Below, one piece after another: positions 1 through 9,609 of a DNA stretch of 45,631 nt. The notes below the pieces were generated by a model, which was given only the letters and a program-made list of their open reading frames with translations, had not been told where the DNA came from and searched no databases. Location: the NCBI GenBank assembly GCA_029210205.1, contig JARGOD010000012.1, forward strand, positions 26,088 through 71,718, in the 5' to 3' direction. Positions within the stretch are counted from its first letter, which is position 1; every line of letters begins with the position of its first letter. Origin of the DNA: Verrucomicrobiales bacterium (GTDB taxonomy: Bacteria > Verrucomicrobiota > Verrucomicrobiia > Verrucomicrobiales > DEV007). The translations under genes were made by a program, and so were the position numbers.

Positions 1-2315
1 GGTCCCATCACGAAGCCGATGATCATGAGAAAGGTCTGCCACGCAGACTCGATATCGCTCCAGGCGAGAACGAGCGCAAACAAGGTTCCGATGGCACCGA
101 GAACTACGGTGAGAATTCTCGCAAGCCACAGATAGCTCTTTTCGCTCGCCTCCCAGCCGAGCCGTCGGAAGAAGTCCGTGACGATCACGGTCGAGGTGCT
201 GTTCATACTCGATGAAATCGTCGACTGCGCTGCGGCAAAAACTGCCGCGATAACAATCCCCGCAAGTCCAACTGGTAGCTCCCGGGAAATGAATAGTGGT
301 AAGATTGAATCAGTTGGGAATGTCGGATCCAATCCTTCGGGATTCGCTTTGTAAAAGACGTAGAGCCCCGTGCCGAGGCCGAAGAAAAGCAGAGTGGCAA
401 CCGCAGACATCGCCGCATTCAACCAAATCGCAGATTGAGCATTCTTCTCTGAAGGTGTCGAAACATAGCGCTGAACCACCGCTTGATCTGAACTGTAGGG
501 TATCAGCGAACTTCCGATGCCACCTAACAAAACCACCCAGAAAGCGGTCGTGAGATAGGAGGACGAACCAAAGTCGAAGTCGGCCCATCGAAATTTGTGA
601 TCGGTGAGGGCGACCTCGACGTATTCGGCCCAACCTCCATCGAGATTCATCAGGATGATTCCAAAACTGATGAACGCACCTCCCAGTAGAACAATAGATT
701 GCAGGGCATCCGTCCAGACAACCGCCTCCAATCCTCCGATTGAGCAATAGAGAATGCTCATCACTCCCATCACGAGAATGCACTGTTCGACGGTGAGTGG
801 AGTGATCGTCGCCAGCGCCAGTGCCGGTAGAAACATCACGATCGCCATGCGACCGATCTGAAACAACACGAAAGAAACCCCGGCGAAAAGCCGCAGGGAG
901 AGATGAAACCGGCTCTCAAGATATTCGTAGGCTGATGTGACGTTGAAACTTCGGAACTTTGGAATGATCGCCAGAACTACAAGCGGCGCGCAGATGAGAA
1001 TTCCAGCATTCACTATGATCATGACCCAGTCAGTTGCGAAGGCGCGGGCAGGCAATGCGATGAACGTGATAGAGCTGAGCAGCGTCGCAAAAATGCTCAG
1101 GCCGGCGACCCATGAAGGAACTCGCTGTCCTCCCCGGAAAAAGTCATCGGTGCTTTTGTTCCGGCGCGAGAAGAACACGCCGATACCAATGACACCGCTC
1201 AGGTAGAGTACAATGGCGACCCAGTTCGCCGCCGCAAAGGTAGTTTCGCCGACTGCCGGCTTGATCTTCCAGGCGGCGGGAGTTCGAACTCGCGGACGGA
1301 TTTCTCCACTGACGAGAAACAGTTCATCTCCTCGTGAAATTACTTCAGTGGTGACTTGATTCTGTGGAAGCGATCCCGCGTCAATCCAGGTGTCCGTGAT
1401 GGTATGATAGGCAAAGGAGAGTTTTGGAAATCCGGGATGCTCATCCTTCAGTTCATCCGAACGGGCGAAAAGCCTGCCATCGGCACCGCCGAGAGTCACG
1501 AGATGACTTTGACCAATCGCCGCGACTGTTCCTGCTGCCATTGGAGCCGGCAAATCAGCCTTCCGGGTCCATGGATTCGCTTTTTCCAGCGGATCAAACT
1601 GATAGAGTTCGCGAAGAAATATTACTTCTCCATTGTCGTCATGACGACGGCCACCGAGGAGATAGATAAGGTCCTGCCGACCATTGCTCTGCACCGCGAG
1701 GGAATGAAAAGCACGGCCCCTTCCCGGGGTTGCTTCCAATGTCTCCCAGGTAAACGCCTCCGGATTGGATCGCTTAGACCAGTCAAGGCGCATGAAGTCG
1801 GATGATGCGGAATCAAGTCCGGGACCGGTCTGGCCACCGGCGAGATAGATATAGTCTCCCAATTTCACAGCGGCGGCATAGCAGAGAGGAGTCGGCAGCT
1901 TCGGCAACATTTCGATATCGACTAAGGCTCCGTTCCATTTTAAGAGAAAAACCGAATCACTGAGTGATGACGCATCGTTTCCCCCGAGGCAAAGCACCCC
2001 TTCGGGTAGTGAAATGGTTGTTCCGTAGCCGAGTGCTTTCGGCAGCTTCCCGGCCTCCTTCCATTCAGGTTTCTCTATATCGAGAGGGAGAACGAAAATG
2101 TTATCGTGCCAGATTTTGTCTGCTTCCCAGACATCTCCCGGGAAATTCGCCCCGCCGGCGACGATAAGAGCCTCATTGTGGATTCCTGTGAACGGACCGG
2201 CGACTCCCGTTTCATTCGGGATCGGAGGAATCGCTTCCCACTCGAGGAACTCTTCGGCGCTGACCCCTTGACCCAGGAGAAAGACGCTAAGGAGGATCAG
2301 TTGTCTTTTTTTCAT
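1..2315 (-). CDS. Kelch-domain / sodium:solute symporter fusion, probable sialic acid transporter (3' end beyond window)
   Basis: About 771 codons are visible, starting at the ATG at 2315-2313 and still open at the window edge. A Sec signal (MKKRQLILLSVFLLGQGVSA) is followed by a kelch propeller to about residue 345, with repeated blade motifs such as LIVAGGANFPG, YLAGGQTGPG and IYLLGGRR, resembling NanM-type N-acetylneuraminate epimerases. From about residue 355 the chain becomes a multi-helix SSS transporter (FFRGGQRVPSWVAGLSIFAT, then PARAFATDW). The propeller would lie outside the membrane and could mutarotate or capture the sugar before sodium-coupled uptake. The start overlaps the upstream lyase stop in an ATGA, so the two are translationally coupled, and the lyase points to sialic acid as substrate. 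The substrate is inferred; the fold assignments are strong. Confidence 0.85.
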   Translation of the reverse strand, partial: MKKRQLILLSVFLLGQGVSAEEFLEWEAIPPIPNETGVAGPFTGIHNEALIVAGGANFPGDVWEADKIWHDNIFVLPLDIEKPEWKEAGKLPKALGYGTTISLPEGVLCLGGNDASSLSDSVFLLKWNGALVDIEMLPKLPTPLCYAAAVKLGDYIYLAGGQTGPGLDSASSDFMRLDWSKRSNPEAFTWETLEATPGRGRAFHSLAVQSNGRQDLIYLLGGRRHDDNGEVIFLRELYQFDPLEKANPWTRKADLPAPMAAGTVAAIGQSHLVTLGGADGRLFARSDELKDEHPGFPKLSFAYHTITDTWIDAGSLPQNQVTTEVISRGDELFLVSGEIRPRVRTPAAWKIKPAVGETTFAAANWVAIVLYLSGVIGIGVFFSRRNKSTDDFFRGGQRVPSWVAGLSIFATLLSSITFIALPARAFATDWVMIIVNAGILICAPLVVLAIIPKFRSFNVTSAYEYLESRFHLSLRLFAGVSFVLFQIGRMAIVMFLPALALATITPLTVEQCILVMGVMSILYCSIGGLEAVVWTDALQSIVLLGGAFISFGIILMNLDGGWAEYVEVALTDHKFRWADFDFGSSSYLTTAFWVVLLGGIGSSLIPYSSDQAVVQRYVSTPSEKNAQSAIWLNAAMSAVATLLFFGLGTGLYVFYKANPEGLDPTFPTDSILPLFISRELPVGLAGIVIAAVFAAAQSTISSSMNSTSTVIVTDFFRRLGWEASEKSYLWLARILTVVLGAIGTLFALVLAWSDIESAWQTFLMIIGFVMG

Positions 2316-3253
2316 GCGACCGACTCTTGTGAAACTGAAAGTGCGGCCCATTCATCAAAACCGATCGCATCGAGTCGACGGTCAATCTCATCTCTCTCCG
2401 TTTGTTTAAGTTGTCTCATCGGAAGACGACGCGATCCGCAGTCTATCCCGTGACGATGCATCGGATACTTGATCGCCGCTTCTCCTCCGACTTCGACGAT
2501 CGCTTTGATCATGGCAACCGAACGTAGCTGACACTCACGTGCCGTCTTCATGTCACCGGAGCTAAAGGCTTGAATAATGTTTTGATAGAGTTTTGGGGCA
2601 AGATTGTAGGTGCTTCCGACGGCACCCGCAGCTCCGGAGCTGAGACCGGCGAGGAGCATTTCATCGCGACCAAAGAGGACATCGAATTTCCCCCCATCAA
2701 CTTGCTGGCATTCGTTCATGAGACTGAGATCAGAGTCCGTGAATTTGATTCCACGCAGAGTCGGAATGGATTTCCCGCCCTCTTCGAGAAACTGCACTGG
2801 ATTCACCGCCACACCGGTTAGTGAAGGAATGTGGTAATAGTAGAAGGGCAGCGTCGGTGCTGATCGAGCAGCATCTCTGAGGAAGTGAACGAGAGACTTT
2901 GTGTTTTCCGGCTTAAAATAATAAGGCGAAACCGAAGAGATCGCGTCGGCACCGATCGATTCAGCATGAGCTGCCAAATCTCTCACGTCAGCGAGGCAGG
3001 TATGCCCGATGTGAACGATAGTATGTAACCGCCCCGCGGCGGCTTTCACGTAGGCTTCAGCGACGGCTTTTCGTTCTGCGATCGTTAAAGAGGGCCCTTC
3101 TCCGGTGCTCCCGCAAAGGTAGGCTCCGGCGACTCCATTTCGGATTAAAAATTCGGTGCAGTCAGGGATCTTTTCAAAGCAGATCCTACCGTCGGGTTGA
3201 AAAGGGGTGAAAGTCGCGGCGATAAGCCCGGTCAACGGTGGGGAGTCGATCAT
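2312..3253 (-). CDS. nanA: N-acetylneuraminate lyase (DHDPS/NAL family)
   Basis: 313 aa, cytoplasmic TIM-barrel class I aldolase that would split N-acetylneuraminate into pyruvate and N-acetylmannosamine. The GSTGEG carboxylate-binding loop is at residues 48-53, the catalytic tyrosine precedes HIPSLTG (Tyr140), and the Schiff-base lysine is in GIKFTDSDL (Lys170). The YYYHIP and GAVGSTYN blocks are more like NanA than DapA, and dihydrodipicolinate synthase is the main alternative. Length is normal for the family. It is the first gene of a minus-strand pair and overlaps the kelch-SSS transporter by four bases, which supports a sialic acid role. The 228 bp upstream are a divergent intergenic region shared with the DUF1592 gene. 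Confidence 0.85.
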   Translation of the reverse strand: MIDSPPLTGLIAATFTPFQPDGRICFEKIPDCTEFLIRNGVAGAYLCGSTGEGPSLTIAERKAVAEAYVKAAAGRLHTIVHIGHTCLADVRDLAAHAESIGADAISSVSPYYFKPENTKSLVHFLRDAARSAPTLPFYYYHIPSLTGVAVNPVQFLEEGGKSIPTLRGIKFTDSDLSLMNECQQVDGGKFDVLFGRDEMLLAGLSSGAAGAVGSTYNLAPKLYQNIIQAFSSGDMKTARECQLRSVAMIKAIVEVGGEAAIKYPMHRHGIDCGSRRLPMRQLKQTERDEIDRRLDAIGFDEWAALSVSQESVA

Positions 3254-3481
3254 GACAGAGATTGAATGGAATTATCGTCCTCTGCTTTGATACATCGCCA
3301 ATGGCAAATGGTTACCAGCGTCATGGTCTGATAGTGAATTTCAGGAGGAGACGGAGGTCGCAGTTCACCATCATTTCTATCCTGTTTTTCTAAATCAGCC
3401 TTGTTTTGTCGAGATTATTTCCCGCGATCTCGTAGCCGGGAACAGTTTACCAGTCGGAGTATATCAAGGTTTAGTATCTCA

Positions 3482-5821
3482 ATGTTCGGGAACCCTTTGC
3501 GATTTGGCGTTGTTGCCATTTTCTTCTTAGTGAGCACTGCCGCTTTCGCAGAAGAGAAGTGGGATCACGTCATCGCAAACTACTGTCTCGATTGTCATGA
3601 CGGGAACAGTGAAAAGGGTGGTATCAACATGGAGTTGTGGCTCGATGGAGACTTTGTCGATCATGCCGGGAACTGGGAGCGGGTCCTACGCCAACTCGAC
3701 GCCCGTCAAATGCCGCCAGTCGGGGAGAACCGTCCTGACGAAGCGACCTATACTTCTCTCGTCGCCGGTTTCGAAAGCAGGTTGGATCGAGCGGCCGAGA
3801 TTCGTCCGAATCCGGGCCGAACAGACACTTTAAGGCGTCTGACTCGATTTGAATATCAAAATGCGATTCGTGATCTTCTTGCTCTTGAGATTGATGCGAC
3901 CGAACTGCTCCCTGCTGACGAATCGAGCCACGGCTTTGATAACATCACCGTAGGTACTCTCTCTCCGGGCCTTCTAGAGCGCTACTTGACTGCCGCTCAG
4001 AAAATCAGCCGCCTTGCTACGGGGCACAGCGGAGAGCGCATTGAGGAAAGAACGGTGAGACTGGCTCCTGATCTCACGCAAGAGGAACACGTCCCCGGGC
4101 TGCCTCTCGGAACCCGGGGTGGTGCGGTGATACCACACCTTTTCCCCGTCGATGGGGAATACGAGGTCCATGTCTTACTGACGCGCGACCGAAATGAGCT
4201 GATCGAGGGGCTCTCCCGTGAGCACGAGCTCCAGATTTTGGTGAACCGGGAACGGCAGGCAAGCTTGAGAGTGGCGCCACCGAAGAATAAGCAAGATCAC
4301 ACGACCTTCGATGCCAGGCTCAAAGCTCGAATCAAGGTCAAAGCCGGCTCTCAGGATCTGGGCGTCACTTTCGTAAAAAATCCCTCTTCGGTCGAGGAAA
4401 CGTTACGCCAGCCTTATGATGCGCACTTTAACTTCCATCGTCATCCGAGGATTTCGCCGGCCGTTTACCAGGTTTCGATCACGGGTCCTTTTGAAACGAC
4501 GGGAGCAGGAGATACCGCGAGCAGACGCCGAGTCTTCTCATATCTTCCCGAAGGAACCGATGACGAGATTGAAGCTGCCCGCAAAAACCTCGGTGCTCTT
4601 ATGCGAATCGCCTACCGGCGTCCGATTACAGAGGACGACTTCGACGAGATCATGGCTTTCTTTGAGGAGGGGCGAAAGGCGGGAAACTTTGAAGACGGCG
4701 TCGAACTTGCCCTCAGCGCCATTCTCGTGAGTCGAGACTTCCTTTTTAAGCTGGAGAAAGATCCCGAAGAAATGGCGGCAGAGACACCCTACCGGATCAA
4801 CAATCTGGAGCTTGCTTCCCGCCTTGCTTTTTTCCTTTGGAGCAGCCTCCCCGATGAAGAGCTTCTGCTTCTTGCTGAGCAGGGAGTTTTGCACCAGTCC
4901 GGTAAACTTCGGGAACAGGTCCGCCGTATGCTCGAAGACCCGCGATCGAAAGCACTCGTCACAAACTTCGCCGATCAGTGGCTCTATCTTCGGAATCTCG
5001 ATTCGATCACCCCGGACGGACGTCTTTTTCCGGGGTTCGACGAGAATCTGAGGCAGGCCTTCCGCGAGGAAACAAGTCGCCACGTCGAGCGTCTCATACT
5101 CGAAAACATGAGCGTGCTCGATTTGCTCGAAACCGACGATACGTTTTTGAACGAGCGACTCGCGAAGCATTACGGCGTCCCCCACATTTATGGGACACGG
5201 TTCAGGAGCGTCGACCTCAATCCGGAGTGGAAGAGAGGCGGTCTTTTTCGACAGGGGAGTATCCTCACGGTCACTTCTTACGCGAACCGAACCTCGCCAG
5301 TGATCCGTGGGCACTGGATATTGGAGAACATCCTTGGCACCCCGCCTCCGCCTCCCCCGCCTAACATTCCCGCCCTCGAAGATGCGGCTGTTTCTGCTGA
5401 TCTGCCGATTCGCGAGCGACTTGCAGCCCACCGTGAGAAGGCCGCCTGCGCTAGCTGTCACAACGTCATGGACCCAATCGGTTTTGCTCTCGAGAACTAT
5501 GATGCGGTTGGGCAGTGGCGGGCGCACGAGAACGGTCTCCCCGTCGATGCCACCGGAACTTCCCCAAGTGGAGCTGAGTTCGAAGGCATCTCCGGGCTCG
5601 AGGGACAAGTCCTCGCGCGACCGGAACTGTTTGTCCGCACCTTCACCGAAAAGCTTCTCACTTATGCTCTTGGTCGCGGTATCGAGCCAACTGACGCTCC
5701 TGCAATTCGTCGAGTGGTTCGCGAGTCTGCCGAGACCGGCTATGCCTTTGAATCGGTGATCCAATCACTTGTCACGAGTAGCCCCTTCACGATGCGAATG
5801 AGTGCTTCCGAGTCTCACTAA
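3482..5821 (+). CDS. Secreted DUF1592-family protein with two CxxCH motifs (DUF1587/1592/1588/1585/1595)
   Basis: 779 aa from the ATG at 3482. An upstream in-frame TTG at 3401 would add 27 residues ahead of a clear signal peptide (LRFGVVAIFFLVSTAAFA), so it was not used. A heme-c-like CLDCH lies at residues 35-39. DUF1587 follows around residue 110 (LRRLTRFEYQNAIRDLL), then a beta-rich middle region, DUF1595 near 373 (AYRRPITEDDF), DUF1592 near 442 (SRLAFFLWSSLPDEELL), DUF1588 near 650 with a second CASCH, and DUF1585 at the C-terminus. The proline run before DUF1588 is typical. The family is common in PVC bacteria and has no established reaction; an extracytoplasmic redox role is inferred from the CxxCH motifs. 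It is followed 57 bp later by a DUF1552 gene and then an ankyrin gene. Confidence 0.9.
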   Translation: MFGNPLRFGVVAIFFLVSTAAFAEEKWDHVIANYCLDCHDGNSEKGGINMELWLDGDFVDHAGNWERVLRQLDARQMPPVGENRPDEATYTSLVAGFESRLDRAAEIRPNPGRTDTLRRLTRFEYQNAIRDLLALEIDATELLPADESSHGFDNITVGTLSPGLLERYLTAAQKISRLATGHSGERIEERTVRLAPDLTQEEHVPGLPLGTRGGAVIPHLFPVDGEYEVHVLLTRDRNELIEGLSREHELQILVNRERQASLRVAPPKNKQDHTTFDARLKARIKVKAGSQDLGVTFVKNPSSVEETLRQPYDAHFNFHRHPRISPAVYQVSITGPFETTGAGDTASRRRVFSYLPEGTDDEIEAARKNLGALMRIAYRRPITEDDFDEIMAFFEEGRKAGNFEDGVELALSAILVSRDFLFKLEKDPEEMAAETPYRINNLELASRLAFFLWSSLPDEELLLLAEQGVLHQSGKLREQVRRMLEDPRSKALVTNFADQWLYLRNLDSITPDGRLFPGFDENLRQAFREETSRHVERLILENMSVLDLLETDDTFLNERLAKHYGVPHIYGTRFRSVDLNPEWKRGGLFRQGSILTVTSYANRTSPVIRGHWILENILGTPPPPPPPNIPALEDAAVSADLPIRERLAAHREKAACASCHNVMDPIGFALENYDAVGQWRAHENGLPVDATGTSPSGAEFEGISGLEGQVLARPELFVRTFTEKLLTYALGRGIEPTDAPAIRRVVRESAETGYAFESVIQSLVTSSPFTMRMSASESH

Positions 5822-5878
5822 TGTCACCAGCTGTAGAATTGACGATCACCCTCTCTCTGATTTATCCTCCAACCTATT

Positions 5879-7204
5879 ATGAATTTCCTGACTCGAAAGT
5901 CCCTGCAACGCCGGACCGTTTTACGCGGACTTGGAGCTTCGCTTTCGCTGCCGCTTCTCGACGCCATGATTCCTGCCGCGACCGCGCTTGGTGCGACTGC
6001 GGCGAAACCAGTGAAACGACTCGGCTATGTCTTCATGCCAATGGGTGCAGATCTCAGTCGCTGGACTCCCGGATCAGAGGATAATCTGGACACCCTTTCA
6101 CCGATTCTTGAATCGCTCGCATCAGTAAAGAATCAGGTGACCGCTTTCACCAATCTTGAGCTTCAGCCCGCTTACCCCGGGAGCCATGCAACTTCGAACT
6201 CAGCTTTTCTGAGTGCTGCCCGGGCTAAGCTCACTGAAAGCACGGACTACTATCTCGGAACGACCGCCGACCAGATCGCCGCGAAAGAAATTGGACACGA
6301 GACTCAGCTTCCATCTCTTGAGCTCGCGATGGACATGATGCAAACCGTTGGTCAGTGCGACAATGGTTATGCCTGTGTCTATCAAAACAATCTGAGCTGG
6401 TCGTCGCCGACAACTCCACTGTCCGCTGAAGCTCACCCGCGACTCGTCTTCGAGAAGCTCTTCGGAGAAGGTGGTTCCAAAGCGGATCGTCAGGCCGCTT
6501 TGCGGAAAAGGTCCAGCCTTCTCGATTTTGTCAAAGAGGACATGGCGAGCCTGAAGCGTGAACTCGGCTCCGCTGACCGCGAGAAGGTTGATCACTACCT
6601 CGACTCGATCCGGGAAGTTGAGCGCCGCATTCAAAAGGCAGAGGTCAGTGTCAGGGAAAATCCTGAGCCTGATCTCGACCGCCCCGTCGGCGTCCCCGAT
6701 TCCTATCGGGATCATGCCCGACTTATGTTCGATCTTCAACTCCTTGCCCTTCAGGGGGACATGACCCGCATTATCAGCTTTCAGCTTGCCCGCGAGACAA
6801 GCAACCGAACCTACACGGAGATTGGCATATCAGATCCACACCACCCGCTGTCTCACCATGGTAATGATCCAGGCAAGATCGAGCGAATGTCGAAGATCAA
6901 TGCTTTCCACGTTTCGCTCTTTGCCGAGTATCTTGAGAAGCTTGCCGCGACTCCCGAGGGTAATGGCTCACTTCTTGATCAGTCGCTGATTCTTTATGGC
7001 AGCGGAATTGGAAATCCCAACGTGCATGATCATACGAATCTTCCGATTCTCGTTGCCGGGGGTCAGGCTGCTGGCGTGAAAGGCAATCGTCACCTCAGTT
7101 ACGACAAGCCGGTTCCACTTGCCAATCTCCATCTGACGATGCTTCACAAGGCAGGCGTGAGAATCGACAAGTTTGGTGACAGTGATGGAATGGTAAGCCT
7201 TTAG
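5879..7204 (+). CDS. DUF1552 (HXXSHH) Tat-exported protein
   Basis: 441 aa. The N-terminus holds a twin-arginine motif (QRRTVLRGLG, residues 10-19) followed by a hydrophobic stretch, so export as a folded, perhaps cofactor-bearing protein is likely. The family-defining H-x-x-S-H-H is present as HPLSHH at residues 322-327 and is probably a metal site. Near the C-terminus are LYGSGIGNPNVHDHTNLP and LAGG-type segments resembling DUF1501 proteins. No reaction is known for the family. The gene lies between the DUF1592 cytochrome-like gene (57 bp upstream) and the secreted ankyrin gene (ATG 2 bases after its stop), so the three are probably one operon and one machine. Confidence 0.9.
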   Translation: MNFLTRKSLQRRTVLRGLGASLSLPLLDAMIPAATALGATAAKPVKRLGYVFMPMGADLSRWTPGSEDNLDTLSPILESLASVKNQVTAFTNLELQPAYPGSHATSNSAFLSAARAKLTESTDYYLGTTADQIAAKEIGHETQLPSLELAMDMMQTVGQCDNGYACVYQNNLSWSSPTTPLSAEAHPRLVFEKLFGEGGSKADRQAALRKRSSLLDFVKEDMASLKRELGSADREKVDHYLDSIREVERRIQKAEVSVRENPEPDLDRPVGVPDSYRDHARLMFDLQLLALQGDMTRIISFQLARETSNRTYTEIGISDPHHPLSHHGNDPGKIERMSKINAFHVSLFAEYLEKLAATPEGNGSLLDQSLILYGSGIGNPNVHDHTNLPILVAGGQAAGVKGNRHLSYDKPVPLANLHLTMLHKAGVRIDKFGDSDGMVSL

Positions 7205-7205
7205 A

Positions 7206-8594
7206 ATGACCCGACTTCTCCTCGTCGTATTCGTGCTCGCTGTTTTCGGCCTCACGGTTAAAGGTTCCGAGCCGCCATTCATTCAGGCAGCTTACGAGGA
7301 TCAAACGGAGTTGGTCGCTCAACTCATCGAGGATGGCTCCGATGTGAACCAGACTAACGACTATGGGGTCGCTGCTCTTTCACTCGCGTGTCAGAACGGG
7401 AACGCAAAAATCGTGAAGATGCTCCTCGAAGCGGGGGCTGATCCTGACACAAGCTTAAAAGGCGGGGAGACTGCGCTCATGACGGCCGCCCGAACCGGTC
7501 GCCCCGAACCGGTGGCACTTTTGCTATCTCATGGAGCAGAAGTCGAGGCGAAAGACTGGAAGCAACAGTGTGCTCTCATGTGGGCGGTTGCTGAAGGTCA
7601 CAAAGAAGTCGCAGGAATTCTCCTCAAAGCGGGAGCTGATCCTGAACGAACCTTGAAATCGGGGTTCACTCCTCTGTTCTTTGCCGCTCGAAATGGACAC
7701 CGCGAGGTCGTGGAGCTGCTCTTGAGTTTTGGTGTTGATCCGACGATCGCCTCTGCCAACGAGACAAAGGCACGAAAAGGAATCTCAAAGGGTACTACCG
7801 CTCTTCGACTCGCCGTTGAGAACGGGCACTTCGAGACGGCAATCACTCTTCTCGACGCCGGAGTTGATCCAGGCGATGAGCAATCCGGTCATTCACCTCT
7901 TCATGTTTTATCCTGGGTGAGGAAACCAAATCGAGGTGATGGAGAAGACGGCCTCCCTCCTCCAGCCATCAAAGGGGATCTCACCACCCTCGATTTTGCC
8001 CGTCTTCTCGTAAAGAAATACGATGCTGAGGTGGATCAACCGATCTCGAACCGTTCAACTGCTGGTCCAAAGTTTGGAACGCGAGGGGCAACCCCACTGT
8101 TGCTCGCCTGTCGAACGGTCGACTTGCCCTATTTGAAGTTACTTCACGAACTGGGAGCGAATCTCGAGGCGACGGATCAGGAAGGATCCACTGCCCTTCT
8201 TACGGCTGCAGGAGTCGGGAGTCGGAATCCGGAGGAAGAGGCGGGCGTTGAATCAGAAGCGATTGAAATGGTTCGCTGGCTCCTTGAGCGAGGTGCCGGG
8301 GTCAACGCGGTGAATCGAAATCGCGAAACTGCGATGCATGGCGCCGCCTACCGTAACTGGCCGAAGATGGTCAACCTTCTTGCGGAGGCTGGTGCCGACA
8401 TTGAAATCTGGAATCAGTCAAACAAACGCCGCTGGACGCCTCTCCTTATTGCGCAAGGTTTCCGCCCCGGGAATTTCAAACCTTCCGCCGCGACTGAGGA
8501 GGCCATCGCTTTTGTTATGAAAGCGAATGGCTTCGCTCCCCCATCCGCTCCCGAACGACCGATTGTTGGAAAGCCCAAAGCCTACGAGCCTTGA
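7206..8594 (+). CDS. Secreted ankyrin-repeat protein
   Basis: 462 aa. A Sec signal (MTRLLLVVFVLAVFGLTVKG) is followed by roughly nine ankyrin repeats covering most of the chain, seen as recurring units such as ALSLACQNGNAKIVKMLLEA, ALMTAARTGRPEPVALLLSH and TPLFFAARNGHREVVELLLS. Around residues 235-290 the repeats are interrupted by a longer, proline-rich loop segment. There is no catalytic domain, so a scaffold or partner-binding role outside the cytoplasm is the simplest reading. Only one base separates it from the DUF1552 stop, which implies co-expression with the DUF1592 and DUF1552 proteins. Confidence 0.9.
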   Translation: MTRLLLVVFVLAVFGLTVKGSEPPFIQAAYEDQTELVAQLIEDGSDVNQTNDYGVAALSLACQNGNAKIVKMLLEAGADPDTSLKGGETALMTAARTGRPEPVALLLSHGAEVEAKDWKQQCALMWAVAEGHKEVAGILLKAGADPERTLKSGFTPLFFAARNGHREVVELLLSFGVDPTIASANETKARKGISKGTTALRLAVENGHFETAITLLDAGVDPGDEQSGHSPLHVLSWVRKPNRGDGEDGLPPPAIKGDLTTLDFARLLVKKYDAEVDQPISNRSTAGPKFGTRGATPLLLACRTVDLPYLKLLHELGANLEATDQEGSTALLTAAGVGSRNPEEEAGVESEAIEMVRWLLERGAGVNAVNRNRETAMHGAAYRNWPKMVNLLAEAGADIEIWNQSNKRRWTPLLIAQGFRPGNFKPSAATEEAIAFVMKANGFAPPSAPERPIVGKPKAYEP

Positions 8595-8643
8595 TTCACC
8601 CTCTTGCATCGTTTGTCAGACCCTGTTAGGACTCTCCGTTTTT

Positions 8644-9609
8644 ATGGATACTGCGCTCTTAGTGACTCCGTTTTCGGACGAAAATCTCCAGCTCGCCGCT
8701 CAGGTCGGGACGACAGATGTCGTTTCGATCTTTCCGGGTCTCGAACTCGATTCGCTTCTCAAGATCAGGAATAAGGTAAAGTCCTTTGGTCTCAAGCTCA
8801 GTGTGATTGAGCGCTACGTTCCGACTCTCGACTTCATTCATGGAACGGGGCAGCGTGATCAACAAATCGAAGATTTTAAAACGCTGATTCGAAATTTGGG
8901 AGAAGCCGAAGTTCCTGTCCTTTGCTACAGCTGGATGCCCGACGACGATTGGCAACGCACCAGCCTGGAGGCAAGGGAACGCGGTGGAGCTCTTGTCACC
9001 GAGTTCGACATGCGCGATCCTGATACCGTTCAAAGCGTGACTGGATTCGATTTTCAATCCGGTAATCCAACTTCGGCAGCGACACTCTGGGATAACCTCG
9101 AGTACTTTCTCAACGAAGTCATCCCGGTTGCGGAGGATGCAGGGGTGAAGCTGGCGATGCACCCGGACGATCCTCCGATCGCGATGCTTCGGGGACAGGA
9201 AAGAATCCTTTCCACTCCGGAAGCCTTCGAGCGACTTGTTTCCATCGTCGATTCTCCAAGCAATGGGATCTGCTTCTGTCAGGGATCGTTTGCGTCGCAT
9301 GCGAACGAGTATGATATCCCCTCACTCATCAAGCGCCTCGCCCCGTACATCACATTCGCTCATTTTCGCGATGTCGTCGGCGCGGTGCCGCATTTTACGG
9401 AAGCCTTTCACGACACCGGGAAGACGGACATGGCAGCTTCGATGAAAGCCTATCTCGATAGTGGCGTCGATTGTCCGATCAGGCCGGATCATGTCCCAAC
9501 TCTGGTAGGAGAGAGGAATGAGTTTCCAGGCTACCACATGCTTGGTCGACTCTGGGCGGTTGGTTACATGCGCGGAATCATCGACACCCTGAAAACAGTG
9601 GAAGGTTAA
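8644..9609 (+). CDS. Mannonate dehydratase-like protein (UxuA family), short form
   Basis: 321 aa from the ATG at 8644; an in-frame start at 8527 would overlap the ankyrin gene and add an unlikely leader. UxuA converts D-mannonate to 2-keto-3-deoxygluconate in uronic acid catabolism. The UxuA signatures are present: HPDDPP near residue 173, GICFCQGS near 208-215 with the metal-ligand cysteine, HFRDV near 240 and a C-terminal PDHVP block. The chain is clearly shorter than the E. coli enzyme of about 394 residues, so the substrate may differ. There is no signal peptide, so it is cytoplasmic. It follows the ankyrin gene by 49 bp, and its stop codon overlaps that of the convergent esterase gene. 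Confidence 0.8.
   Translation: MDTALLVTPFSDENLQLAAQVGTTDVVSIFPGLELDSLLKIRNKVKSFGLKLSVIERYVPTLDFIHGTGQRDQQIEDFKTLIRNLGEAEVPVLCYSWMPDDDWQRTSLEARERGGALVTEFDMRDPDTVQSVTGFDFQSGNPTSAATLWDNLEYFLNEVIPVAEDAGVKLAMHPDDPPIAMLRGQERILSTPEAFERLVSIVDSPSNGICFCQGSFASHANEYDIPSLIKRLAPYITFAHFRDVVGAVPHFTEAFHDTGKTDMAASMKAYLDSGVDCPIRPDHVPTLVGERNEFPGYHMLGRLWAVGYMRGIIDTLKTVEG

Noticed and set aside
2312-3253. Dihydrodipicolinate synthase (dapA) as the identity of the aldolase
   Set aside because: The YYYHIPSLTG and GIKFTDSDL segments and coupling to a kelch-SSS transporter favour N-acetylneuraminate lyase.
3254-3481. Regulatory RNA or operator in the nanA / DUF1592 divergent region
   Set aside because: Only short, imperfect dyads (for example TGGTTACCA near 3310) are visible; nothing strong enough to annotate.
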